Positions 33,403-44,916 of a stretch of DNA of 64,000 bases are shown here, in pieces. The position numbers were made by a program, and so were the translations under genes. The notes beneath the pieces are model-generated. The model was not told the DNA's origin. It was given only the letters and a program-made list of their open reading frames with translations, and did no database searches. How positions within the stretch are numbered: the stretch's first letter is position 1; the number at the start of each line of letters is the position of its first letter. This DNA comes from Chara braunii. Its lineage: Eukaryota; Streptophyta; Charophyceae; Charales; Characeae. Location of the stretch: contig BFEA01000228.1 in NCBI GenBank assembly GCA_003427395.1, positions 966,230 to 1,030,229 on the forward strand, read 5' to 3'.

Positions 33403-33947
33403 GTTCTCTTCCTTTTTTATCTTAATTACTGTAGGTATTTCATATCTACACTGATGATACATAGTTGAATAAGAATTTTTTATTTACGATTATGAGAAAA
33501 ATAAATATTATAATATTAATAAGTATAATTCTGATTCAAATTTTCTAAAAGGATGAGGTAGTACAAAAGGGGCAAAGGATGTAAAACTAATAAGCATCGT
33601 GTGCCTTACAATTTACTTTCTTCATAGCCTTTCTTATACTTCGGTAGAGCTTCCGAAATCACGTGGGTTGCCTGAGTTTCACAAGGTAGATGCAGACCAA
33701 CGAATAAAATGTTTAGGATAGCATCTTACCGACTATCCTCTCCGTTACGAAAACCTTACAAAAAATTGTAAAAGAGAGTGAAAAAACAAAATAAATCGCT
33801 CAAATGTTGAAGATAAGAATAAGGTTTACTCAACCCTTATGAAAAGGTTTTCATGCTCATACTAGAGTTTGTTGTCATTAAGTGATATGCCACAATCTTG
33901 AATCACTGTAATGTTAAGTTGAAAAAATAATAGTAATGGTCTGAGAG
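33403..33947. other. AT-rich intergenic DNA, nothing recognised
   Basis: No frames, repeats or RNA genes that I can support. Confidence 0.4.
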
Positions 33948-34178
33948 TCATCCCTCGTACAACGACGTTAAAAATCGTATGTCCCAAGACATAGGGGAAA
34001 CCAGGTCACGAAGTGCGAATAGCGTCAGAAACCCACAAAGTAAACCCAAAACGTACATGCTGAAACCGGTGAACCATTTGAATCTGAATGGGGCAGAGGG
34101 CTCGTAGTACCTACCATACTCGCACTCACCTGCAGAGAGGAAGAAGCCTAAATCAATGGACTTGGACCACAAAACCAA
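33948..34178 (-). CDS. Putative membrane-protein exon, unidentified
   Basis: A 76-codon minus-strand frame reads MVLWSKSIDLGFF..., then YYEPSAPFRFKWFTG and a hydrophobic segment (MYVLGLLCGFLTLFAL, about residues 41-56) that could cross a membrane. CTTCCTCTCTGCAG on the minus strand ends at 34130 and is a good 3' splice site. The same point (CAG then GTGAGT) is also a perfect 5' splice site, so the coding part could lie on either side. The tandem duplicate at 35031 keeps the sequence but has at least four stops in this frame, and its changes are almost all amino-acid changing. I do not recognise the family; it may be an exon fragment or chance. Confidence 0.25.
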   Translation of the reverse strand: MVLWSKSIDLGFFLSAGECEYGRYYEPSAPFRFKWFTGFSMYVLGLLCGFLTLFALRDLVSPMSWDIRFLTSLYEG

Positions 34179-35030
34179 GCACGTTGCATACTCGAGAGTT
34201 AAGGATAATTTTTACGCATCTCGGTTCAAATCCGGGTGACCAGGGTTGCCAAGCGGAACGTACGGAGGCCCCTAAGATGACCCCTTAACGTTCGGGCGTT
34301 CGGGATTTCGGGTTCCTGTACGGGACCCGAACCTGAAGGGGTTCTGACCCCGCAAAAAAATATTTTGACACCTAAATGTCATTATGTTTTTCTCAATGTT
34401 TTTTTTTGTAAGTTCTTTGTGATGTAAAATATCTCCCAATTAATTCTGAGGTTATTTTGTTTAGCAAAAAAAAAAAAAAAATCGGCAAAGATGGTGGTGT
34501 CAAAACTTGTTTGGCCACTCATTAATTTGTTTTTTTTTTCTTTTCACTTTTTGTTTTTCCTTTATTTTGGGGCATGAAAAACATTATATTTTTCCAAACT
34601 TTATTTCTAGGGTGTAAAGCCATTCAATAATTTCATTATCGTCTTATTTTTTTTAATTTTTATTATTATTATTTTTTTTAATATTTGATTTTTATTTCAA
34701 ATTTGGTACTTTTGAAGAATTTGAATTTAATGTTGACGGAAATGTTTTTCAGTTTACTCTTCTGCATATCATTTTTTTTTCCAGATAATTTATAATTTTT
34801 TTATTTTCTATTTTTATTTTTTTCGTGTTCGGCCGAACGGGTCGAGAGGGGGTGCCGAACGTTCGGGCGCTCGGCCCGTCCCGAACGCCGACAACCTTGA
34901 TTGTATGTATATTTAGTTACATGGAACTTATTCTTATATTATTCTACCTTAATCTTTATCATATATTATTCCATGTATGATAAAGATTAGAGTTGAATTA
35001 AATATCAGAAAAAGTACCTTTGAAATTCAA
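33979..35030. repeat. Tandem segmental duplication, unit 1
   Basis: Begins ATGTCCCAAGACATAGGGG and matches 35031-36184 along its length: the exon-like block, a tRNA B-box-like CGGTTCAAATCCGGG, the inserted TIR element and a 130-base AT-rich tail with ATGATAAAGATTAGAGTTGA. Offset 1052 bases. Confidence 0.9.
34241..34899. mobile_element. GGTTGCC-type element in duplication unit 1
   Basis: Starts CAGGGTTGCCAAG and ends GACAACCTTG. Opposite orientation to the 32.4-kb copy. The terminus has GGCGTTCGGG and CGAACGTTCGGGCGCTCGG boxes. The core is at 34692-34780. Only one internal box remains, so about 100 bases around the second were deleted relative to unit 2. The 8-mers outside do not match. Confidence 0.75.
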
Positions 35031-35952
35031 ATGTCCTAAGACATAGGGGAAACCAGGTCACGAAGTGCCAATAGCGTCAGCAACCTACAAAGTAAACCCT
35101 AAAAATATACGGTGAAACTGGTGAACCATTTGAATCTGAATAAGGCAGAGGGCTCGTAGTACCTACCATACTAGAACCCACCTGCAGAGAGGAAGAAGCC
35201 TAAATCAATGGACTTGGACCACAAAACCAAGCACGTTACATACTCGAGAGTTAAGGATAGTTTTTATGCATATCGGTTCAAATCCGGGTAACCAGGGTTG
35301 CCAAGCCGAACGTACGGAGGCCCCGAAGTTGATCCCCTAACATTCGGGCGTTCGGGTTTCCGTACGGGGCACGAACCTGAAGGGGTTCCCCCGCAAAAAA
35401 AAAAAAAAATTGACACCTAAATGTCATTATATGTTTTTCAATGTTTTTTTTTCAGAGTTCTTTGTTGTAAGGTATCTCCCTTTTAATTCTGAGGTTATTT
35501 TTTTAAGCAAAAAAAAACAAAAAAAATTAGCGAAGATGGTGGTGTCAAAACTTGCTTGCCCACTCATTACTTTGTTTTTTTTCTCTTTTCACTTTTTGTT
35601 TTTCCTTTATTTCGGGGCATGAAAAACATTATTATTTTTTCAAACTTTATTTATAGATTCTCTATTATGTTAGATACATATACATAAATTTAATGGTATT
35701 TGTCAAAAAAAAAAAAAAAAATCGTCGAAAATGACGGTGTCAAAAACGTACTCGCCCACTTAATAATTTCATTCTCGTTTTATTTTATTTTATTTTTATT
35801 ATTATTATATATATTTTAGTATTTGATTTTTATTTCAAATTTGGTAAAGAGTTTAGATATAACGTTGAGGCAAAGGTTGTTCAGTTTAATCTGATGCATA
35901 ACATTTTTTTTTCCAGATAATTAAGATTTTTTTTTTTTATTATTATTATTAT

Positions 35953-35986
<34 letters not shown>

Positions 35987-36184
35987 CCGCGTTCAGCTCA
36001 ACGCGTCGAGAGGGGGTGCTGAACGTTCAGGCGCTCGGCCCGTCCCGAACGCCGGCAACCTTGATTATATGTATATTCAGCTACATGGAACTTATTCTTA
36101 TATTATTCAACCTGAATCTTTATGATATATTAATCCATGTATGATAAAGATAAGAGTTGAATTAAATATCAGAAAAAATACCTA
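35031..36184. repeat. Tandem segmental duplication, unit 2
   Basis: Same order of blocks as unit 1, with the same TIR element at the same position. The element therefore inserted before the duplication. The exon-like part carries several stops. Extra length comes from a second internal box and a long poly(T). Confidence 0.9.
35293..36063. mobile_element. GGTTGCC-type element in duplication unit 2
   Basis: Starts CAGGGTTGCCAAGCCGAACG and ends CGGCAACCTTG. Both internal boxes are present (35530, 35727). The core is at 35838-35920. A run of about 30 T precedes the right terminus. Confidence 0.8.
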
Positions 36185-36839
36185 TCTACTAGATAAATAT
36201 AAAAATGTATTGCTTTCTTTATAATATATATTTTTTTTGAAGTAGAAAAAAAAAATCATCTTTCTTTATTGTTAAAATTAAAAAACATAGAAGCTATAAC
36301 ATTGTATTTGTACCAAACACCTCTTGAAATGCAATACAATTCTAGGAGTATAAAATTTATAACCTACGAAGATTATAATATATGTAAAAATATTAAAGGA
36401 AAAAAAATAAGCATATATTATTCTATTACCGATTCACACTGCTTAGATTGACTGAACGGAGAAACCCTTAAACTTTCGGCGATCGTGTTTTTCACTGGAT
36501 TTTTTGTTACTCTTGTCAACATTTTCACTTTTGATATATTCGAGTTTATCTATAAATAGTTTGTTTGATCAAGAAAACCTTATCCTTGTAAGATATTCCA
36601 ATTGGAAAAAAAAAAAAAAAAAAAAAAAACGAATTTTAAGAAGCATTTTTTAAAGCCACGTAGGTGAAGAATTAAGTTTAATATGTTGAAATCGTTAATG
36701 AATTAGATTAGATAAAAAATCATAAGTTAAAAATTTAACTTATAAAATATAATATGTGTATATTGTATTTAATAGAGGGGTTTAATAAGAATTGTTAAAA
36801 AAAAAATTGGTTTTAAACACTTTTGAAAATACTAAAAAT
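36185..36839. other. AT-rich intergenic DNA
   Basis: Poly(A) run at 36605-36629; no gene recognised. Confidence 0.4.
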
Positions 36840-37098
36840 CTAGGCTACCAGTCGGGCCGCTCGGGTCGCCGTATTTTTCCGAGCGGCCCGGCCGTGCAAG
36901 GACCATAAAAGGTTAAAAAAAAAAAAAAAAAAATTATAGAAAAAGATTAACTGAACAACTTTTACCTCAGGGTCATATCGAAATTATTTACCAAATGTAA
37001 AATAAAAATTAAAATTAAAATATTATATATATTTTTTAATTTTTTATAATTTTTTTGTCCGGTCGAGCAAATGAACCCAGGCCACTCTGGTAGCGTAA
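36840..37098. mobile_element. hAT-like MITE, GCTACCAG-end type, copy 3 (reverse)
   Basis: Starts CTAGGCTACCAGTCGGGCC and ends GGCCACTCTGGTAGCGTAA. Flanking 8-mers CTAAAAAT and CTAAACAC agree at 6 of 8. GC-rich palindromic boxes (CGGGCCGCTCGG, CGAGCGGCCCGG) lie near the left end. The reverse core is at 36935-37010. Confidence 0.7.
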
Positions 37099-38160
37099 CT
37101 AAACACAGGTTATCGTAAACGAGTAAAAAATTTCAAAGTGGAATGTTCAATAGATATTTTAATTTATTACTCAAAATAATAAAAAAATAAAAAAAATCAC
37201 AATTGACTAAAGTAAAAAAACATGAAAATAATAGAGAAGATAAACATTGTACTGATTACGAACTATTGAACAAGTGTAAGTTTCGCTAGACGCTTTGCGT
37301 CTAAAACTCACAAAGGCAATTTGTTTTGGTTCTTTTGTCAAGATGACCATCAATATTCTCGCTAAAAAAAAGAGACATTGGTCTATCATAATAATAACAA
37401 CAACTTCATCAAAGTTACAGTAATCAATCCGACTCTGTAGAAAACTCGCATGATATGGCTCTCGTAACCTTAAAATGACAACAGTTTGTAACCTAACGTT
37501 ACAGTATTGGTAAGCTGATGCAAACCATATTCTAATTACCATTCACTGTCTTCAACCCATCAAAGCACTCTGGGATACACATAAACCATCATCTCGGACC
37601 CATTATGCAACAGACAACTCTAAAAGACAACAATAGTTTTTCTCATTATAGCAATTATTGACCTATTGTTTATGCCCAACATGATAGTCCAGTCACGAAC
37701 CAACAGGGGAATCCTTGTCTCAATATCGTTAAGCAGCTCACCCTTCTTAGCATTATCACATCACCTTGGTATATCGAACATGTTGATTGGACAAAAAACT
37801 CGTCTCCCCCACCAGATATATACCACACCAATACCTTTTATCTCTCATTTATGTGCGAAACAACTTTTCGTATATGCTTTGTTTCCAACACCATATTCAC
37901 ACTCACAACAAGTAAGCAAGGACTGACATTAAAAGGTCGCTGACCTTGATCTTTACTCTTTGGATTATGCATCAAAGGAAAAATCCTACAAACATTATAA
38001 TTGGAAATGATTAGCGTTGATTGATATCATAGTATATAGTATTAATTGACTTTGTTTTTTTTTCAGACTCTTCACTTACAGTCTCAGAGGATCCTGCATA
38101 GATATATGTTGTTTTTTTGCGGATTATCCAGTCTATCACAGACCCTCGTTTCCCTCTCCC
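37099..38160. other. Intergenic, nothing recognised
   Basis: Short frames only (37207-37542 minus, 37666-37926 plus), none resembling a known protein. Confidence 0.4.
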
Positions 38161-38165
38161 TGCCC

Positions 38166-38670
38166 TATTACGTGGGAGGTGTTGTTCGACTGTATGTGCA
38201 GGGACTGCGGACTACGACAACGTAATTCCGAGCACGAGGACCAATAAACAACAACAACGTTGTCATGCGCATCAGTCTCACATAGAAACCCGCCTGATCT
38301 CATTAGTCGGGATTTAGCAAGACTTTTTCGCAAAAAACATTTCGTTGCTCTGGCCGAGTGCGCCCGTCGTGCCTCTCGCGAATCTGTAGAACATGATAAA
38401 GGTTACGCCAGGAACAACTTACCTTTGCCCAAGGGGTTGTCATTACCCTTGGAGAGGAGTAACTCCTCCGAGCCGCCGAATCACGTGCGAAAGTTGCTCG
38501 AGTGCAATTGTAGAGGTGACCCAGTTGAGGGCATTTCTTTTTTGTTGTAGCATAGGGGGTACGTGCGACTGAACGTCTTAATCGAACACGTACGCGAACT
38601 GACGTTCTTGGGCTGATCTCCCAAGCGCGGCTCTGCGCCAGTTGACTAGGACGGTTCATTTAACCACACG
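38166..38670 (+). repeat. Diverged dispersed repeat, copy B (pair with 9.4 kb)
   Basis: Colinear with 9590-9830 through ACAACTTACCTTTGCCC, GGGGTTGTCATTACCC, TGTAGAGGTGACC, GAGGGCATTTC, GTAGCATAGGGGGTACGTGCG and GCTGATCTCCC. No conserved frame. Confidence 0.5.
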
Positions 38671-39780
38671 ATACACTTTATAAAAATAAAACCAAACTTC
38701 ATACGTAAATCGCATCGAGTCTCTCTTTCATATCCGACCATAATATTTTGATAATATAAAATAGACAGATGTCCTACGCGAGACTCTACATAAATATCGT
38801 GAACACGTACGCCTTGTCATATCGTGAACAATGTCTTGCCTATGACCATGCGGTCCTCACTAATTTTGAGAATAGTCTTCGACACTCAGGTATCGGTCGA
38901 CTTGCACTTTGAGAGGTTAATCTTTTGATGTTGGACAATCGTGAGTGCGATTGCAAGACCTATCCTCTTCTGCACCCTGTGCACGTGAGCAGTAGACGGG
39001 CTTCGACCCTTTGTGGTGGCAGAACACCCACGACCTTATTGAAGAGGCTCCATCTTCGGAGGCCTTCGAACTGGTGAAGGGGTTTGACTTTGACAACCGC
39101 CACGGACCTCAACATCCAACTATAAAAATAAAAATAAAACAAAAATATAAGGGGATTTTTTTTTCCTCTCAATACAAATATGTTTAATCCTTACTTGAGG
39201 TCAAAGTCGACCACTAGGTTACGCAAAATATAATTATAACGAGGTCTTATGATATGAGGCGATAACTCTCACAATCACAGTGTGACTTCCTTCCAAATAT
39301 ATAGGAATGATAGCAAGCAAGTTAAATTCTGACTTCAAATCATAAAACATACTTGTAATCACACACAGATTCAACATTGACATACTACCCACTACATAGG
39401 GTCAACTTCAACCACTCTCTGCACTTATTCCCCTAACCTTATTCCCACAAGCCCCAACTTTTGTCAAACCTTCCAACAGAAACACCAGTCCTTTTTAAAC
39501 GGTTATTTAATAAAAGTCTGAATAAATCTAAAGAAACAGTTCAACCCATAGGGGCTACGGCATTAGGTTGATTCGTGAGAATAAGTTTGAAGTTGGGTTG
39601 TAAACCGCGACCTGTTATCAAAAGAGAATAGAAGACGATCCTCGTAGAATCGGGATGAAACTAATCAGATTTTGAATCAAAATTACTAAGAGGACTTGTA
39701 ACACAACACAAACCAATTCTCAAAGCTAAACTTTAAGCTTATGAGGAACAAACCCCCATATTACATTTCACCCACCCTCT
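38671..39780. other. Intergenic, nothing recognised
   Basis: Mixed composition, no supported frame or repeat. Confidence 0.4.
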
Positions 39781-39789
39781 CTCAAGACT

Positions 39790-40950
39790 AAATTTAAACT
39801 TAACTCTGTATGATATAAGAAATCAGGGAAAATTTTAGCATCATCTCTCCAGTACAGGGTGGACCGTCAAAATTTTTCCTTCTAAAATTATTTTAACTCC
39901 TCAAAACTAAAAAAAAATCGGCAACACTCTCTCAAGAGAAAGTGTGTTTTCTGATTTTATGCTCCTCTAGATATGAGATAAAAAAATGACTTTTGAATTT
40001 ATAGAGTCAAGTTTTGTCTAACTCTTTGATTTAGTAAGAAATTAGGCAGCACCCCCTTTAGAAAAATAGGCTCTCAAAATTTATACTACGATATACAGGG
40101 TCAGTAGCCCGTACGTACCTATGGGCGTTCGGAGTCTCGTTCGAGGTCCGACCCCGAAGGCGTTCACCCTAACCAAAAATTATTTCGGGGCCTAAAGATA
40201 AATAGTTTTTTCTGAAGTTTGTTTTGTGAGTTCTCTATAATGTGGGGTAGATGCCCATAAATTTTAAAATAATTTTGCCAATAAAAAATTGAATAAAAAA
40301 TCACAAAAGATAGCGGTGTCGAAATATGCTCGCCCACTCACTATTTTTTATTTTTTTGTTTTCACTTTATTTCGAGGCATAAAAATATTTATTATTTTTT
40401 GCAACTTTTTAAATGAGCTTTTTATTACATGAAGTACACATGTGTAAATTTTCAGGGCATTTAGCTATATTAAAACAAAGTAAAAAATCGCCAAAGATGG
40501 CGGTGTCGAAGACGTGGTCTCGCAATTACTAATTTTAATTCTCGTTTGATTTTTTTTACTCGGTATTTATTTATTTATTTTTTTACTGTAGGTAAGAAAT
40601 TGAATGTAATGCTTAGAGATTTTTTTTTTTTTTCATAACATATTTGTTTTCATATTTTTTTGAATTTTTTTGTTTTTCAAATTCGGCCCGATTGGTCGAA
40701 TACATCTCGTAGGTTCAAGCGTTCGGCCTGTCCCACACGCCATTTACCCTTAGGATAGGTAATTCAAAGACAAAACTTGAACTTTGGTTTGTATAAATTT
40801 GGGTAGCCCTTTAGCAAAAGTATGTTTCAAAAAATTTATGCAAAGTAAAATATAAAAAATAAACTTCAGCTCTGAATTGCAGAATTGAACTAACTCATAT
40901 TACACTAACACATGGCGAGCATCTAAAACTACTACCTATCAGAAAACAAC
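39790..40950 (+). repeat. Outlying block of the ~480-bp satellite family
   Basis: Landmarks of the 27-30 kb satellite recur: GGCAACACT..CTCAAGAGAAAGTG, TTTGATTTAGTAAGAAATTAGGCAGCACCC, CTCTCAAAATTTATAC. After the inserted TIR element come GGTAGCCCTTTAGCAAAAGTATG and ACACATGGCGAGCAT. Confidence 0.6.
40096..40752. mobile_element. GGTTGCC-type element inserted in satellite
   Basis: Starts CAGGGTCAGTAGCCCGTACG and ends CGCCATTTACCCTTA. Two internal boxes (40310, 40494: AAGATAGCGGTGTCGAAA / AAGATGGCGGTGTCGAAG). Degraded core at 40585-40660. The right terminus has GTTCAAGCGTTCGGCCTGTCCC. Confidence 0.65.
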
Positions 40951-41084
40951 TCAAGCTAGACTCATGATAGACACATACAACCAAGGTAAGTCTCTTACTG
41001 AAAATCCCAAGTCGTTTTCACATTTGATAGTTCATTGATCTTCCGGACGATTAACCTTTTGCTCATCTTACATATGATATGACA

Positions 41085-42195
41085 CTAGACCATTTTGCTT
41101 AGAAACAATGTCTAACATGCCTTAGGTTATAGAGGAACATGTTGCACAAATACTTCTTTTTTCTTTGAACTACCATTTCGCCAAAATAAACATTTTTTAT
41201 TTTTTTAACGAAATTGAAACTAAGTTTTTTCAACTGTTTTGGCCGAAAACTCGTCTAAATTTTGTTGCTCCTAAGAGTCCGGCGCTTTTAAAACGTTGGA
41301 CCCCCTGGATGTATCAGAACTAAGCTTGAGACCAGATACATATAGAAGAGACCGCCTAGATGTATCTGGTCTCAAGCCTGGTCAAGGTACGTACAGGGGG
41401 TCCAGCGTTTTAAAAATGCCGACCCCTCAAGAGCAGCAAATTTAGACTGAGTTTTCGACCGAAAAAGTTGAAAAAAACTCAGTTTTAATTTCGTTCAAAA
41501 AATAAAAAATATCCATTTTTACGAAATGACAATTTTTTGTTATATGACTAAACCATTCTGCTTCGAACAATGCCCAATCACCCTTAACTATTTAAATATT
41601 CAAATAATTTTTGACACGTAATCTGATATGGGCAGGGGAGTGAACCATGATTCTGCTTAGAAATAATGTTAAGCTTGTTCGGTTTACTTTCAAATATATT
41701 ATAGACTTTACTTCTTTTCCTCGTGATATGACTTAAAGTACCATTCTGCTTAGAAACAAGGTTCAATTGCCTTTTCACATTCAAGTATTAATAGATACTT
41801 CCGATGTATAGTTGTTTTTACTTAGTGTGTGACTCCAAATTAAACCATTATGCTTAGAAACATTTGCTTCTGTCAAAATCCTCCACATAATAAAACAAAA
41901 GAATGAATCATGCTGCTTAGAAACAATGTTCAACCTATCTCAAGTCAGACAAAAGCATGAAGTTTAATCATTCTGCTTAGAAACAATACTCAACTTTAGT
42001 TAGAAACCCCGAAACAGACACGTAGACCAGACCATTATGCTTAGAAACAACGCTTGACCTCACAAATAAGACAGACAAACTCTCAAAAATAAACATAGCA
42101 ACAAGATCATTCTACTTAGAAACAATGTTTGGTCCTTCAAAAAATAAGCAAGAAATATAGCACTGAGTCATTTTTCCAATAAGCAATATCCGACT
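41085..42195 (+). repeat. Tandem array of CCATTCTGCTTAGAAACAATG boxes
   Basis: About ten copies of CATTCTGCTTAGAAACAATG (20 bases) separated by 40-90 variable bases. Positions are about 41091, 41550, 41645, 41738, 41845, 41905, 41965, 42030, 42107 and 42165. A foldback element (41171-41531) sits between the first two. Confidence 0.85.
41171..41531. mobile_element. Long foldback (hairpin) element
   Basis: The two halves are inverted copies: CATTTCG...CATTTTTTATTTTTT.AACGAAATT.AAACT, then CGGCGCTTTTAAAACGTTGGACCCCCT. The centre has a perfect stem, GCTTGAGACCAGATACAT against ATGTATCTGGTCTCAAGC (41323-41340 and 41359-41376), with a loop of about 18 bases. Arms are about 170 bases. It could be a foldback MITE or a hairpin small-RNA source. 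Confidence 0.85.
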
Positions 42196-42257
42196 ACCTC
42201 TCCAAAGCCACAATGCCTTACCTCATACCAAACTTTAATTACACAACCTAAAATGAC

Positions 42258-42296
42258 TGCGTTCGAATAGAGCACATTCTCTGTGCTTTATTCGAA
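42258..42296. repeat. Short perfect-type hairpin
   Basis: GTTCGAATAGAGCACA and TGTGCTTTATTCGAAAC pair across a TTCTC loop with one bulge. Function unknown. Confidence 0.6.
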
Positions 42297-43285
42297 ACAC
42301 AAGCAAAACCACAGTAATACACAACAACAAGTCCCCGTGCAATGCACAACGCTAGCAGCAAGGTCACGACAAGCGTAGAACAGGTGTGATGTGAACACAC
42401 AACAATTATATTATAAGTGCACAGCAAACGCATAGTAACCTCAACAATGCAGAGCAAGCGTGGTGGTCGTGCATAGCAAAACACAAGCTATCCCAACCCC
42501 AACAATCTATCATGATAATAGCTTGAATTAATCACTTGATCTCCTAGCAAAAGGCGATAACGCCAACTGAAAATAAGGAAGATGCATTTGTTTGGATAAC
42601 TGTCGCTACAACACCTGAAGTCCCTTGACAACCATGTCCTCAAGGCTCAACAACCTCGACAAAAAACTGAGCGGCAAACACAATTTAGCAATTTGTGGTG
42701 AAATGCTTTGCAAATAGCAGCAATAATGTTTACTTCAACCCTCCGGCAGGTCCAACCCGTAAAATTGGGTTCCTTATAACCACTCACATTTAACCTCATA
42801 GTCTGCAGACCGCAACTCCAAGTACTTTAGGTTAGGCCTACAAAACACAGATCACATATGGGTGTGGCAGCAACAGTTCTTCTTATCCAGCTGGAACACC
42901 TAATCAACACTCAATCTCAGCGACAACCGTATGAAGCCACACCTCTAACTTCAAAGTTGTGAAACAATTCTTAGTTTGTTAAACATTGATATCTTTAGAC
43001 TCGGCGAGGTCGAAAGGCATCAACAGGCCATCGTATCCTTCTTAACTTGGAACTATTTGATTGTGGTCGCCACTGGATTCGAACTCACATCAACAATTCA
43101 ATAGGTTCATGTGTGTATCAACTAATCAGTCTGCGAATGTGCAAAATGAGAAGGAATCTTCCGCACTAAATTACAAAGATACACCTCAACGGATAAATAT
43201 ATTAAAAAGAAATCCCGGTGTGAGTATGGACTAAAGAGTTGTCATATGCAAATGTCGTCGCAGGTGTGCATACACACACGAGCGT
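42297..43285. other. Intergenic, nothing recognised
   Basis: AC-rich low-complexity stretch at 42298-42480; otherwise unremarkable. Confidence 0.4.
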
Positions 43286-43289
43286 TCGT

Positions 43290-43308
43290 TAGAGAGAGAG
43301 AGAGAGAA

Positions 43309-43353
<45 letters not shown>
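43290..43353. repeat. (GA)n microsatellite
   Basis: Interrupted GA run. Confidence 0.95.
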
Positions 43354-43356
<3 letters not shown>

Positions 43357-44846
43357 TTCTTTCATCGATAGAAAGAGCAAGATCAGAGTGAATCTTACAC
43401 TATAATCTGGGAGGATGCAGTCAGTCTTGTTCGCCCGCTGCCCGCCAGCCTCTCCCACCGTGGCATATACTTCGTGCTCTTCGAAACTGGCCGTAACCTG
43501 GGCCAGATACTTGTGAACTCAAGCAGTCTAGGTAGTGACAAGCTACTCGATAGTAACAACCGTCCCAGTGGAGATGGTCACGATAGCTTGGTGCAAACGA
43601 CCAAAACACGCAGAATAACGATAAGAATCACGATCACAAGAAGAGAGAGACCACGACACGAACGCAAACCACTGCAAAAGCGAGGGGGGGGGCAACCTAA
43701 TGAAAAACAATCGGCACTTTGGCCCCGGTGACGACGATTGTGATGACGAGCAGAGACGTGCAGATACGAGCTCCGCCCCACTATTCTCGAAATGTGTAAA
43801 ATTTGAACGAAGTTAATGCTCGAGCCTGATCAAATTCATTCAAAGTCCTGATTGCAGGAGGTCGCTCCATGTAGGTAAGTCTTTGTCTCCCTCATTTTCG
43901 TTTCGTCTTTTGTAGACTCCCACGTAATAGTGCGTCCAATTTCCAAAGGATTCGACTCCCTACACAGCCTGATACAGTCAAAAAAGATTATTCACTTACA
44001 TTTTTTTCCTCATTTTTTGTTCGATCTCTCCAACGTTCCACTCTTGTCCTTATTTGAAGTTGCACCCGACCACTCTCTCACTCCTTGAAAGTGGTTGTCT
44101 TAGTGGCGCGCACGCCCCTAACCTCCATGCCAACAACCCATCAACCTAGCGCGAAAACTAACCCCGCTATCATGTTCGCCCCTCTTCGAAACTCCTATCT
44201 CGCGTCTTCTTGCAATCAAATTCGTTAGGAGGATGACCAAGGTCTACCTCATATCTCGTTTCTTCATGCGCCCTCTCACCATATTCGGTTCTTTTGTGCT
44301 CCTTATTTCCACTCTAACTTCTAAAACACTGCTCCCATACCCAACTAATGCAACCATCTCGCTCTCTCGGGGTTCGGTTTCGACTTTTCTCTTGGCCAAA
44401 ATGATAAAGGATCGACCTTACCAGCTCATCTCTTCTCGTCTCTCCCCGTTGCTCTTCGTTTTTTGCTCCTTGTTAACGTCATCCCGCTCAATAAAAAAAC
44501 TTCTGTTAATTTTCGGTTTTGGCCAACGTTAACGTCTAACAGTGACGTTTATAGAAACGTTGTGACAAAAACAAATGTTTTTAACTTGCACTATTATTTA
44601 TCCAACGTTGCTTTCACTGTGCGAACATCACTATTAAGATATCGATAATGTTAGAGTAACGAAGTTGAACGTTGCTAAAACGTTGATAATATATATGAGT
44701 GTGCCAACAATTTTATGATGTTGTATGTGAAAATGATATGACGTTCCTCACTTCAACATACGAGCATTAATTGCAAGATTGTGCATGTCATTCAATGACG
44801 TATCTCGACATGTGTGTGAGTGAAAAATATATACTACTAATAACAT
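43354..44846. other. Intergenic, pyrimidine-rich in part
   Basis: Small frames (43474-43731, 44233-44532) do not resemble known proteins. 44150-44500 is C/T-rich on the + strand. Confidence 0.4.
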
Positions 44847-44916
44847 ATCGAAGAGGTGGTCGCGCTCTCAGCTTGTTTAAGTACATTATACTATGTAGTG
44901 TGACCACCTGTTCGAC
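44847..44916. repeat. Hairpin unit H1 (TCGAAGAGGTGGTC)
   Basis: Arms ATCGAAGAGGTGGTCGCGCT and AGTGTGACCACCTGTTCGAC. First of four related hairpins, followed by ATTGTCCTTAATCGCATCAGCGA. Confidence 0.75.

Noticed and set aside
34219-34240. tRNA T-arm CGGTTCAAATCCGGG in both duplication units
   Set aside because: No matching acceptor or anticodon arm within 80 bases upstream.
34241-34899. 8-bp target duplication around the GGTTGCC elements in the tandem duplication
   Set aside because: Outer 8-mers CGGGTGAC and ATTGTATG do not match, so no duplication is claimed for those copies.
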